DNA of 52,076 nt from Candolleomyces eurysporus (lineage: Eukaryota > Basidiomycota > Agaricomycetes > Agaricales > Psathyrellaceae), in contig JANBPK010000969.1 in NCBI GenBank assembly GCA_027579435.1, positions 1-52,076 on the forward strand. The letters run 5' to 3'. The notes below the pieces were generated by a model, which ran no database searches, had not been told where the DNA came from, and was given only the letters and a program-made list of their open reading frames with translations. Made by a program: the position numbers and the translations under genes. Shown piece by piece: positions 33,101 through 43,829 of the stretch (position 1 is its first letter; each line of letters begins with the position of its first letter).

Positions 33101-33633
33101 GTGGAAGAAGACATTGCAGTTGTTGATTTTGAGCTCTCGCAATGGGAAGCATCCCTGCTTGTTCCAATGGCAGGTGCTAAAAACCTCATTAGCTTCTGCA
33201 ATGTGAGTAGACTTTTGCTCTCCTGACCAGCAGGTAGTCATAACTCATTTCTCACATCTTACAGCTCAATAAATATGAATTTCCCCTTCTCTATTGCATT
33301 GCAATGGACGTTTTGCCAGCCCAGGCATCTGCTGTCAGTTGTGAGAGAGTTTTCTTGTCAAGCAAAGAGACATGCACCCTTTGCTGCGCCTGCCTCCAAC
33401 CTAATATGCTTGAAGCCCTTTGAATGCTGAAATACTCATGCAGACAGTCAAGACTCTTGTGCATGGACAGGATCATTACAAAAGAAGACAAATATATTAT
33501 TGATGGCCTCCCAACAGAGGAAGAGATTGACAAACTTCTCAGCCTGGGTGATTTCAATGAGATTGAAAGGATGGCTCAAGACTCGAATTGGGTTTTCACT
33601 TTCACCAGCCAACTTGATGATTCTACCAAATAG
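30157..33633 (+). pseudogene. hAT-family transposase, multiply broken
   Basis: Protein-like segments in order: an N-terminal Pro/Ser/Lys-rich part (about 30380-30710, continued after an intron), a BED-type zinc finger (VWYFMRPL near 30810; CRLC, then after an intron KHLLNEH, to about 31075), the catalytic core (SERILFTIDLWTDPNLNPFMA near 31460; CFPHVINLASGAIIAALKKAA near 31880; MHWLSTVQM near 32230), and the C-terminal hAT dimerisation block (FPLLYCIAMDVLPAQASAVSCERVF, 33280-33350; then LQPNMLEAL). Lesions include TGA near 31118, a frameshift near 31320-31400, another around 31680-31880, and TGA near 32147 at a probable Trp. It cannot make a working transposase. Terminal repeats not found. 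Confidence 0.85.
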
Positions 33634-33890
33634 GGATGTGTGTAGTCATCTACTACTATCTGTTATGATTGTGTCTCTCTACACTACAAAGCAAATGTAC
33701 TTTTATTGATGATGCATTGGGACTTAGGTATAGGTGGGGTTGTCGGCACCTCTGATGGCACCCGCGTTCCGATTGGATGAGCAATGCACGACCTTGATGC
33801 ACCTTGATGGAACTGTGAGTGAAGTGCGTCTCCATCTGATGAAGTGGTGCTAGGCAGTGCTTCACTTCACTTCACCTTGCAGCAACACTA

Positions 33891-34131
33891 GATAGACCAG
33901 ATTTCACTTTGTTTGCATTTTGATATTTGTTTACTTTTGGAGTGTCACAAACAAACATGGTCCACCCACCATGCCAAATCCGGCGTACCTCCAGGTCACT
34001 AGTGCAATGCCAACCACCACACAGGTCGCCCCTCCATGTCAACATCCCGAATTGATTGTTTGGTTCGTAATGTCACTGCTCCAAAANCTAAACAAACATC
34101 AAAAGGCAAACAAAGTGATATCTGGTCTATC
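33891..34131. mobile_element. MITE-like element with about 54-bp terminal inverted repeats
   Basis: The left arm starts GATAGACCAGAT at 33891 and runs through TCACTTTGTTTGC and TTTTGATATTTGTTTA to about 33950; the right arm at 34081-34131 is its reverse complement with few mismatches and one N in an A run. Total about 241 bp, no coding capacity. The flank right of it (34132-34150) is present in inverted orientation at 28826-28846, where the internal element is absent. Confidence 0.7.
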
Positions 34132-34152
34132 GTTTTTGTGTTAGCTGTAGGA

Positions 34153-34408
34153 ACAGGAACCTTGTGGAAACAAAGCTCCAAGAAAGGCACAGGCGCGCAG
34201 CAAAGCTGCAGGAAATGTCAAAACAAATAAGGGAGCAACAATTAGCGTGAACCAAGATGAAGACTAGTCATAACATTGGAAGGTAGCTGTGAGGAATACC
34301 GAGAGAATTCATATCCTTGCTCTCAACTGCAAGAACACAGCACCTGTTCCTCCCTAACATTGATTGCATACAATGTCCCATCCGGGCAGACCTGGACACT
34401 TGTGTCTC
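34153..34408 (+). repeat. interspersed repeat, copy 1 of 2, with a shared end
   Basis: 34153-34373 matches 41052-41282 (TGTGGAAACAAAGCTC, GCAGCAAAGCTGCAGGAAA, GACTAGTCATAACATTGG). The adjoining 34374-34408 (CCGGGCAGACCTGGACAC) recurs in inverted orientation at 42492-42528. Confidence 0.7.
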
Positions 34409-35485
34409 TTGTTTGCGGTATCATGCGTCGAATGGTACATTATTAAACGATATACAATTTGACGGATTGGCCAATTGCTTTGGTGAATGATAGGCAGTAT
34501 TATGTTGCTCTAACCTCCTGGTTTAGGAGACATCAACAATGCAAGACTTTGTGACCAGTCGGGTCACAATCTCCGTCACAGCCGTCTTGTCGAACAAGAA
34601 GGTCGGAGTCTGAATTTTGCACAACAGTCTTGTCACTCTTTGTCCTCATTTTTTNGTAGACGCCAATAAGCTTATGGATTGGTCTGAAATTTTTTACTGT
34701 AGCTTATGCCGGCAGTCTGAGTTAACATGCGTTTTTTTATATTCAAAGACACCGTGGTTCCGGTTCGGTCACTACCGCCTCACCTACCGAATCTATTGAC
34801 ACCAGTGCGCCTATGAGAGGTGCTGATACACCCTTGGGGATGATCATGGGCAGTATCAATCTGTCGAGTTTTGAGCTTGTGCCTGACGAAACACTGACCG
34901 TGAATGGACAGCACCAACAATCCCCAGCCCCAAAACTGCCACCAAGAGTATGGTCCACCCTGGAATCACTTGAGGTGCCAGTTCGCCCTGCAGGAAAGGC
35001 TAGATGGCATAACCATAGAAAAGCACGATTAGATCAACCAAAGGCATGCCTTTCATTGCCCGTGCCACAAGAGGACAGGCAACGAGTCCCCGAGCGGCCA
35101 CCGAACTACAAATGCTGGTGCTGACGACAACTTAAGGATGCGTGACAAAGACGGCAGATTTAGCCCAGTGGAAGAGAGCTTGAAGTGGCAGTTTGCACTG
35201 CAAGACAGGCGAGACAACGTTAGCATAAGAATGGACGATGAGGTCGACCAAACCTCTCATCACCAGCGCTGAAGAGAATAGTGGAAGGATGGAAGCCAGA
35301 AGGGATGGTGTGGAACTTAAGGATCCAGAAGAAAAAGTGTGGCTTCTGTCGGCAATTGCGAGCCTGGAAATAGATGAATGCCATGCCCGTCAGCCAGCTA
35401 GAGAGGGAGAGATGATGACGCAGCTACTGATCATTGTGATTTCAAATTCGGCATTTGGGCCGAACATTAGTTGTTCCTGAGGTAG
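34409..35485. other. non-coding, with an old tandem duplication
   Basis: An open plus frame (34813-35124) has no recognisable domain. Sequence about 34967-35040 (CTTGAGGTGCCAGTTCGCC) reappears diverged about 205 bp on, at 35173-35250 (CTTGAAGTGGCAGTTTGCA), so this is an ancient duplication rather than clear coding DNA. An N lies after a T run at 34654. Confidence 0.4.
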
Positions 35486-35487
35486 CA

Positions 35488-36253
35488 GGATAACCTTGAA
35501 GCCGGCTTCACCGCAACGCCCGCTACTTGGAATCGGAAGGTTGTTCATGACTATATGATCAGAAAACATGATCACCACGCCTACTAATAATCCACGGATG
35601 TTAGAAAGTAAGGAAAAAAACCATATCAATCAGTTGTATCGTCGTACACCATGAATCAAATGTCTTCCTCTTCTGTGTTGCCCTCTTGCCTAGCCCTCTC
35701 ACCTAGCCATTTGCATTGGCAAAACATTTCCATTGCCCACCTGTAGAACAGCTGCCAACCCTCCCTTTGTCTCTTTAATTCAAGCTTGATTGCAAGAACG
35801 TAAAACATGTACTGCGTCTTATACTGACACATGGCATACAACATTGACCCCGTGTGAGACACCGGTGACAAGGAAAAAATCATTACTAATTAGTCATAGT
35901 ATCCTAACCTTGTAAACGCACCCGAAAAAACGAGCCTCATCCTCTGCAGATGGTGGAAAAATATCCCATACAGATTTCCCTCCCCATTTCAGTTCACCGA
36001 CGGAGGCCTAGTAGACTTGCAACCCCTCCTAAATGCCTTGCTTTGGCTGATTCTCAGGGTCAGTACGACTACATCGATATCAGTGTTATGCGCTGTATGA
36101 AACAAAAAAATCACATTGGCATTGACAAGCGAGGCATAGTTCTGTGAGAACACTGTTAAGTGCGGAGTAAGAGGTAGAAGAGTTATGTTGACGCATCTTT
36201 GTACATGAAGGTGAATGTGGGTGCCTAAAATGTGGGAATGACATACCCAGTAT
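35488..36253 (-). mobile_element. Helentron-like element, copy Y (partial)
   Basis: Same family as 29034-29872: 3' end with palindrome GAAGCCGGCTTC (35498-35509) and internal GCCCGCTACTT (35518-35528), and an interior about 90 percent identical by eye to 29034-29802, including the short minus frame VSHTGSMLYA. It runs directly into a second 3' end of the family at 36251 and lacks its own 5' end. Confidence 0.5.
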
Positions 36254-36796
36254 AACCCTCAAAGCCGGCTTTGCCGCAACGCCCACTACTCAGGCTGCCA
36301 ACACTAGAGCTTGCTCTTAGGATTTTGACATACCAAGTTGTACCTTGTAATCAAAATGAAGATCTTATCACTACTTTATCTGCTCTTCCCTGCTGTTCCT
36401 GAGACTCCCTTCATGCTTTGTAGCTGCGCTCGCTGACGCACGCCTGCGGCGTGCTCGCGCTCGGGAGAGGGTGGATGACCAAATGGCGGTTGGGAACACT
36501 GGTCTTTTTTTCTCCAAGGCGCCTACAAGCACCCACAAGTTGTACCTTGTTTACTCGTCAAAATAAAATCCGGCCAGGATTCGCGATGCGCGATGTATGC
36601 TGTGAGAGATTTACATACGATTGCTGACCCGCAGCAGGGACATGCACTCGCATACGAGTGAACGCAAATAGTCGAGAAAATAACAAATGAGAGGGTAAAT
36701 ATAGCGTGAGAGGTAAATGCCATACACTGACGTCTTTCTTACATAATCTACCAAGGGGGGGGGGACTAAAGACCCGCTACTAGAGTAGCGGGCATA
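36251..36796 (-). mobile_element. Helentron-like element, copy Z, different interior
   Basis: 3' end ATAACCCTCAAAGCC with palindrome CAAAGCCGGCTTTG (36260-36273) and GCCCACTACT (36281-36290, one mismatch to the family); 5' end hairpin CCCGCTACT AG AGTAGCGGG (36773-36792) then CATA. The interior is unrelated to copies X and Y and holds a GCACGCC/GGCGTGC hairpin near 36445. Shared ends with different contents suggest a non-autonomous family. It stops exactly where coding-like DNA of the TPR-CHAT gene begins. Confidence 0.45.
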
Positions 36797-36942
36797 ACCA
36801 AACTTGTGATATTTGGCCTCACAGATGAGCCAGATGGAAAATGCTTTCTACTTGTTACCGCATCCCCGGGGCGATGGAGAGTCGAGGGTTCCATACGGCT
36901 GTGAGTGATCACTGATTGAGTTTACACGCACAATAGGAGCTG

Positions 36943-39831
36943 ATGACAGTTGTAAGCCTCAAAAGCGTGAAAGGAATTGTAATCATCGCCAAGTCAGAGG
37001 AGGGTTGGGACATAGGGTTCATGCATTTGGACTGCATTGAGATGCAAAATGGAGCGAATGGCACAGAATCCGGTACGAACGCTGATGATTTTGACACCAA
37101 GGCATTGGCACTTATCTCAGGGAACTATAGGTCATATCCGGGATATGAGGACATGCGATGAGCGGCCGTGCCTGACAATATCGTGGGAGATATGCGAAAT
37201 ACCACTCGAACCTCCGACGAGGGGGGAGGGTAAGTAATTATACCAAGTAATGAGGGAAGAACTTTATTCATGCGATCCATCCAGATACCTTGACCTTGCT
37301 GAGCAACATTAAGGCCAGGCATAGAGAGGTCTTTGGGCCGTCGATCTCCGTCTCTGCTCTTTGGGAAGCAGTTGTGCCACCCGGGAGAGCAGACCTGCTT
37401 GGATCACTCGATTACATTGGAGCCTGCTTCAAACATAGCTTTGAACGCACAGGTGCCCTGTCCGAGATCGGTGAATCAATTTCAGGAACACGAAGAGCAA
37501 TTGAATTCACTCCAGCTGGTCACCCAGACCTCCCTGAGAGGCTCAACAACCTGGGAATCTCACTCTTGAGGCGCTTTGAGCGCACCGGAGACCTCGCCAA
37601 TATTGCTGAGTCAATTTCAGCTCAAAAACGAGCAGTCGAGCTGACTCCTGCTGGCCATCCAGGCCTCCCTGGCGTTCTCAGCAACCTAGGAAGCTCGCTC
37701 TTGAGTCGCTTTGAGCGCACTGGAGGCCTCTCCGACATTGCTGAATCAATTTCNGTCCAACAACAAGCAGTTGAGCTGACCGCTGATGGTCATCCAGCCC
37801 TCCCTGGCATGCTCACCAACCTGGGAGGCTCGCTCTCAAGACGCTTCGAGCGCACCGGAGCCCTCTCCGACATTGCTGAATCAATTTCAGTGCAACAGCG
37901 AGGAGTGGAACTGACTCCTGCTGGTCACCCAGGACTTCCCAACAACCTCAACAACCTGGGACACTCATTCTTGCGTCGCTCAGTCCTCACATCGGGTGGT
38001 AATGACTTGAACATAAGCATTGCCCTTTTCAAGTCTGCAGCTACCTATAATTATGGCCCCCCATCATTGAGATTGATGACAGCTAGACGTTGGGCTTCCC
38101 TTTCCTACGAACATCATCCTGATTCGCCCCAGACCCTTACTGCCTTTGATACGGCTATACGGCTCATGTCCCTGGTCGCAAGTCTCGATCAAACTGTGCA
38201 ACATCGTCACGCGGTACTCCAGAATATCACTGGCTTACCTTGCGAGGCTGCTGCCGCCGGGTGTTCACTTGGGAGAGCTGAAAAAGCCTTGGAATGGCTC
38301 GAACAAGGTCGCTGCCTCGTTTGGACCCAACTGAGCAACCTGCGAACGCTGCTTGTTGATCTTCACACACACAATGGAAGCCTTTCACGACGTCTTTCGG
38401 ATGTTTCAAGGCGACTGGAAGATTCTGGTTCACGTCAGGGCTCTCATATTGACATGTCCATATCAGAAAAGATCTCAGTAGAGGATAAAGCGCGACTGCA
38501 TTTGGAGCTTGCAACTGAGTGGGAAGAACTTGTCCGCACTGTGAGGAGTACCGTCCCAGGCTTTGAGAACTTCCTCCAGCCATCCCCATGCTCCACCCTA
38601 CTTCAAAATCTCCCAGACTCCGGACCTATCGTTGTCATCAATGTTCACGAAGACCGCTGTGATGCCATTGCGCTTATAGCCGGACTCGATGAACCTTTCC
38701 ATATCCCACTACACAGTTTCTCGCAGAAGAAAGCCATCACATACTCCAATGAGCTGACGGCTTATTTACAACTCAAAGACTTGCGTATGCGTGGGGTCCA
38801 GGCAGACACAGACGAAGAAGAGGACGCAGACAATGAGCCAAGAGAAAGAGCTATACGGCCAAGCGTAAATAAGAAACTCCGTAACCAAATCGTTCGCAAT
38901 ATTCTTGGGGGTCTATGGAGAGAGGTAGTAAAGCCAATATTAGATGCCCTAGCATTCTCGGTGAGTGAATCTTATCTGACGGTAGCTCCGATTCTGATCC
39001 CCGTCACAGAGGTTGCATTCATCATCCGACACGACACTCCCAAGGATCTGGTGGTGCCCCACAGGTCCTATGTCCTTCCTCCCTCTTCACGCAGCTGGGA
39101 TATATGGAGGCGAGGATTCTGACACCATACTTAATTATGCTGTTTCATCATACACGCCATCCGTCACTCTCCTCGCCGATCGAATCAAGAATAACCACCC
39201 GATTCATCAGGATGTCTCTGGCTTATTCCTGACAAGCCAACCGAATGCACCTGGCCTTTATCCGATCCCTGGAGTCACAAAGGAGGTTACGTCGATCCAC
39301 AATCAGGCCGTTGAGCATGGGGTGCAAGCACTAAACCTCGCAGGGAGCGATGTTACAGTTGACACGGCCCTTCAGCACATGGAAGAGTTCAGCTGCATCC
39401 ACTTTGCTTGCTATGCATCCCAAGATCAAAACGAGCCACTTCAAAGTCGATTCCGATTCCACAGCGGTTCCCTCGATCTCTCAACAATTATTCGGAAGAA
39501 TCTCAAGAACGCCGACCTTGCTTTCCTATCAGCATGTCAAACCAGCACCGGTGAGGAGAAGCTTTCCGAGGAGGTGGTCCATCTGGCTGCTGGGATGCTC
39601 GCAGCTGGATATCGTAGAGTGGTAGCCACGATGTGGGCCATTGCCGATAACCATGCGCCAGACGTTGCGAGTGACTTCTACGGTTACCTCTCGGCCCGGC
39701 GAGCCGAAGGTGATGGCAGCGGATTTGACGGATCGGACTCTGCCTACTTTGGGGTGCAGGCCGCTGCCATGCGGCACAGCAAACGAGTCTTTACATTTTT
39801 TTCCCTTTTCCATACAAGTAGATGTATCTGA
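36943..39831 (+). CDS. TPR-CHAT protein (caspase-like fold), catalytic His missing
   Basis: Four exons: 36943..37072, 37131..37229, 37285..38960, 39010..39831 (introns 58, 55, 49 bp), 908 residues from the ATG at 36943. The true N-terminus may lie upstream, cut by the element ending at 36796, since 36800-36890 also reads like protein. Residues 1-75 may be part of a C2-like domain. About 115-310 hold four TPR-like units of 40 residues (NNLGxSLLxRFERTGxLxDIAESIS). A helical linker leads to the CHAT domain in exon 4 (PRIWWCPTGP, LSACQTSTGEE, AAGMLAAGYRRVVATMWAI). The Cys is present (residue 811), but HFACHG reads HFACYA (Tyr at 770), so proteolysis is doubtful. The last about 30 residues are shared with 28255-28375 and are not the normal family end. 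An N at 37754 keeps the frame. Confidence 0.8.
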
Positions 39832-40950
39832 ACCCATACTACACCACCAATGCAAATGAATGTTTCCAAGAGCCCTGGCATGGATGTGATAATGACCTCT
39901 TTCAAATATGTCAATTAGATATTGCCAAACTACCAAAATGATGTGGTGGCTGGAAAGCAATGATCAGAGAATCATGAATCATCTCTACTTGAGGCTGAGA
40001 TCCAAGTCCCAGAGTGACAAACCTGAGTGCATCAAAACAATGCTCAACATTACTAAAAGGCTCTGCCCCATTGCCTCAGGAGCTCACTTCCTCCACAGTC
40101 TTGTGGGGCATAACTTCTGCGCTGAAGCTCTTACATTCTTGTGGATCAAAGGTTTCTTTTACCACAGTTGAAAGCAAGCTTCAAGGTTCATTCAAATCTG
40201 AGTTGAACTCTACATTCCCACTGACTTCCTCCCTGAACTCCCTATCTCACAGACACCTCCCACCATTCCTGGTTGAACTCTCTGGTTTACAGTGGTTAGC
40301 CCATCACTAATCTGACCTTTGACTAATAAAATTTCTTTGGTGCTGCTGTTGTATGAACCTGGTGTGGAGCCTCCATAAAAAGTGGCAGTTGAAAGGTTCA
40401 GCAAGACTGATATGAGTGAGCTCTACCTTTGCTTCATTATCATTGATCTTGTGGGCACTAACATCATACACCTTTTCATCATTGACCCTATTCAGGAAGC
40501 TTCAGAATCCCAGTGGCATTCAGGGGAGTAGAATTTGCCAAGTTTGGAAATAGAAATGTTCCAGTCCTTCACTGCTTGCTTTTGTTATTGTGCAGGCCAC
40601 TATTCCCCATCTTGACCCTGCTCTGGAATTCCTTTGTATTTAGTATTTAGTGTGATTTCTTGCTCTTGTTGCTGTGATCCCCAGTGAATACCAAGAATTT
40701 ACACCAGTTTAAATAAGGAATACATAGCATTACAGTGCTGCTATTGCACTCACAGAGTTATGCACAGCAGAAAGCCTCCCCACACCAGACCTGTACAGTG
40801 TCAAATCTATAAATCACCTCAAAAAACACTAAATTGATTATGGTAATGACACAGAATCAGGACTTTGGCAGCAGTGCAGCCATGGAACATCTCAGTCCTT
40901 CCTATAATCATGCTAAAGTATTTTCTTGATACTCTGCTGCCCTGGTGGTG
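39832..40950. other. CpG-depleted non-coding DNA
   Basis: No gene seen. TG/CA-rich, almost no CG. Resembles the tracts at 20.2-24.3 kb and 30-33.7 kb. Confidence 0.45.
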
Positions 40951-41437
40951 TATTCTAGATCAACTACACAGCATCATCACCAGGTTCATTCATTACATGG
41001 TCTATGTCAGGCTCAGTGCGATAGAGTGAAGATGGAAAACAGTAAGAATAAGGAACCATGTGGAAACAAAGCTCTGAGAAAGGTACAGGCACACAGCAAA
41101 GCTGCAGGAAATGTCAAAGCAAATAAGGGCACAACAAGAAGGAATAAACAATTAGTGCAAAGCAAGATAAAGACTAGTCATAACATTGGAAGGTAGCCAT
41201 GAGGACTACCAAGAAACTTCATATCCTTGCTCTTGACTGCAAGAACGCAGCACCTGTTCCTCCCTAACATTGATTGCAAACTCTTTTTCTAAGGAAAATG
41301 TTCTGGAACAAGAATCATTGTGGATATGTTCAACCAATAACAGTTGACAAGACCAAAGGTGGTGAAAAGTAAAGGAAAGAACAGAACAGGCAAAGTTACC
41401 AGGAAGATAACATTCCTGGACACTTAGTCCAGGTTTG
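40951..41437 (+). repeat. interspersed repeat, fused copy
   Basis: Carries in one block the sequences found separately at 28723-28822 (40951-41050) and 34153-34373 (41052-41282), so it is probably the fuller version of this repeat. Its downstream part has CCTGGACACTTAGTCCAGG, a short palindrome related to the ends at 34390 and 42500. Confidence 0.65.
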
Positions 41438-41441
41438 ACGT

Positions 41442-41756
41442 TTGGTAGAGGGGGTCGTGGGAGACCTGCATGATTTCCCTCAAAAAGCAATTCCATCAGT
41501 TTTGATCCTACTACTTCGGATTCTGACTAAACACCTTAAAGCACATTGCATTTTGCGGAAAAAACCAAGGATACCAATAGAGAAAGTGTTCGAACGTTCG
41601 CCTCCAGCACCAGCAGGTTTGTCTCTGACTGAAAATTTTAAAGGACATCGCGTTTTGCAGAAAAAACTAAGTATACCGGGAGAGAAAGTGTTCAAATGGT
41701 CCCCTCCAGCGCCAGCGGGTTTGTCCTCAGGGTGCATGGACCTTCCTGAGAAATAG
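41442..41756 (+). other. open frame with an in-frame 102-bp tandem duplication
   Basis: Two units of 34 codons, starting near 41541 and 41643, keep the same frame and both end in EKVFxxSPPAPAGLS. By eye there are about 5 synonymous and 9 replacement differences. No family recognised, no good start codon context, and it sits at a repeat border, so I do not call it a gene. Confidence 0.45.
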
Positions 41757-43800
41757 ATTGTGTTTGCTCGTGCAAGGTGTCCTGACCTAGAAATGGGCTA
41801 GTTTGTGATTGCTATTAGCTTTGAGAGTTGTAGATAACCAAAAAAGTGCTTACTTGCTGCTTGCATCCGTGGGCGCAGATATGAAGGCGTCAACGGCAGT
41901 TTGAATGGTTGTTTCGAAAATGCACTTTGTTTTGACGTTTAGGTCCTCCAATCATTCCAACTCCTCTCTGATCTCTCCCGCCATTTTCTGGCTGATTTTA
42001 ACTGAGGGAAAAGGACGCAGAACTAGCAAACCTTTCAGGGACACGACTCTGGATAGCATGATGGATACACCTTGACATCGCGCGCTCGCTAAGTCGACAA
42101 TTGTGCGTTGGAGTGTTCTGCCTTGCGCCTTGTAGTCCGTAATGGAATAGAATAGTACAATCGGGATTTGCTTTTGAGTAAACGACTTTGAATGAATTCC
42201 GTTTGATTGAAAGGCGTATTTAATTGAATTTGATCACACCACACCTTCAGTTCTGTTGATCAACTGGAATGGTACTGAAAGTTTTTAGTTAACATAAAAT
42301 TCATTCCATTGAATAATAGAAGCTTTCCAAGGGAATACTCAGTGATACGGGCAGGAAGATTCCTCATTGGCCAAAGGTGGTACAATCTCGTGATGATGGG
42401 TTCAAGTTGAATCATTAGAATAGTATAAATGAGCTGTTTTGACCGATCGTTTTTTGCGTGATTGAAGAAGAAACACATTAAGTTCGTCTTGCAGGTGCGA
42501 GTGTCCAGGTCTGCCCGGACGGGCCATTACTATGTCAATTGAGAGGGACCGCGATATTGACGCCAAATCAACAGATTGATGACGTCACAACTATATTATC
42601 TGCCAAAAATATAGGCATTGCACAGGATCGAACTGAGGCCCGTCAAGCAAAATGGACGGATCTGGAGGTGAACGACGTTGGTCCAGACTCCTTCCAAAAG
42701 GGTATGGGTTGATGGGGTTCACAGCCACCGTCCACCAAACGTCGGTGTAAAGAAACGAGCTTTCCTTACGTAAAGACTCGTAATGCCCTGCATCACGCCA
42801 TAGAACAGTTGAGGAAGAGACTTGACGATTCCGAACAGTCTTTGCTTACTTGGATCCCTTATGTACATTTTGGTTTCTGATTTATCCATCGTTCAGTGTC
42901 ATTTATATTCATGCTCCATTTCATTTCGTCTTCGTAACCATCATCTACAAGTTCATCTCCGCGGTATCGCTCCACCAAGTACGTCCTCGATAGTAAGGGA
43001 AACAGGTGGGTTCCTACCGTCCAATATTACCTCGTAAGAGTGTTACTGTCTCTGAACGCGAAGATCACCCTCGTTGCTCTGGTTTTCCTGTGAGCTGAAG
43101 CGCTGAGCGGTGTCCTGGCACTGATACATCCGCTCCAGCTCTTCCAGTTCAGCCAGACTTGGTATCAAAGTAGGGGTCATCAGAACGATGAGCTCAACGA
43201 AGAGGGCCCCGAGTTAGACGAGTGAGTAGAAGCTCGTGTGAGGCTGGAGCTGGTAGATGTGCGAGTGAGAGTCGATGTGGTCGAAGCGCGTGGTAGGGTC
43301 TAGGGTGGTCGTAGGAGATGCGGATGAGGAGAACGCAGGATTTGACAGACCATATTTTGAGTCAGATCCGATCGAGCTCCTTTGCATGATGACTTACAGC
43401 TGGGAATCTTATCCAATTGTTGTCCACTCATCGAGGTATTCGGGATGTGAGGCGATATCGAAGAAACTTCCGTTACGACTACGTCCGGTGCTCCGGTCGT
43501 CGCTCGATGGGAATGATGAGCCTGCGATAAACCTGACTCAAATGAACGCCTTGACTTGTCGGAATTTCAATCAGACTGCGTCGGGACCGGAGAGGCAGCA
43601 AGGAATGGAGGCCAACAAGGAATTGAGATTCAGCAAACCGCCATACCATACACGATCAATTCCGTCGCCTGTGGGGTGCTCAATAGTTGATCTGTATCAA
43701 AACATTAAGTCCATAGGCTTGAACACATTGTCTAAAGGCTAAAGGGAAACAGCATGGCATTCAGCAACACTGGAAGATGAAAGAAGACAGAAGCGCACGC
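41757..43800. other. non-coding, with small repeat copies
   Basis: No gene supported. 42492-42528 is an inverted copy of 34374-34408. About 42890-43030 (TTCATGCTCCATTTCATTTCGT ... CCACCAAGTACGTCC) recurs diverged at about 45410-45790. A plus frame at 43275-43742 has no recognisable domain. Confidence 0.4.
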
Positions 43801-43829
43801 TTTATAACCACACCAGCCGAATTCCTCTA

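Noticed and set aside
28826..34150. One 5-kb composite transposon bounded by the inverted segments at 28826 and 34118
   Set aside because: The inverted segments are the flank of a small element and of a related site, and the interval contains unrelated complete elements; no target duplication seen.
36943..39831. Gasdermin-like or other pore-former partner next to the TPR-CHAT gene
   Set aside because: Known CHAT/gasdermin pairs made this worth checking, but both flanks are transposon DNA with no candidate gene.
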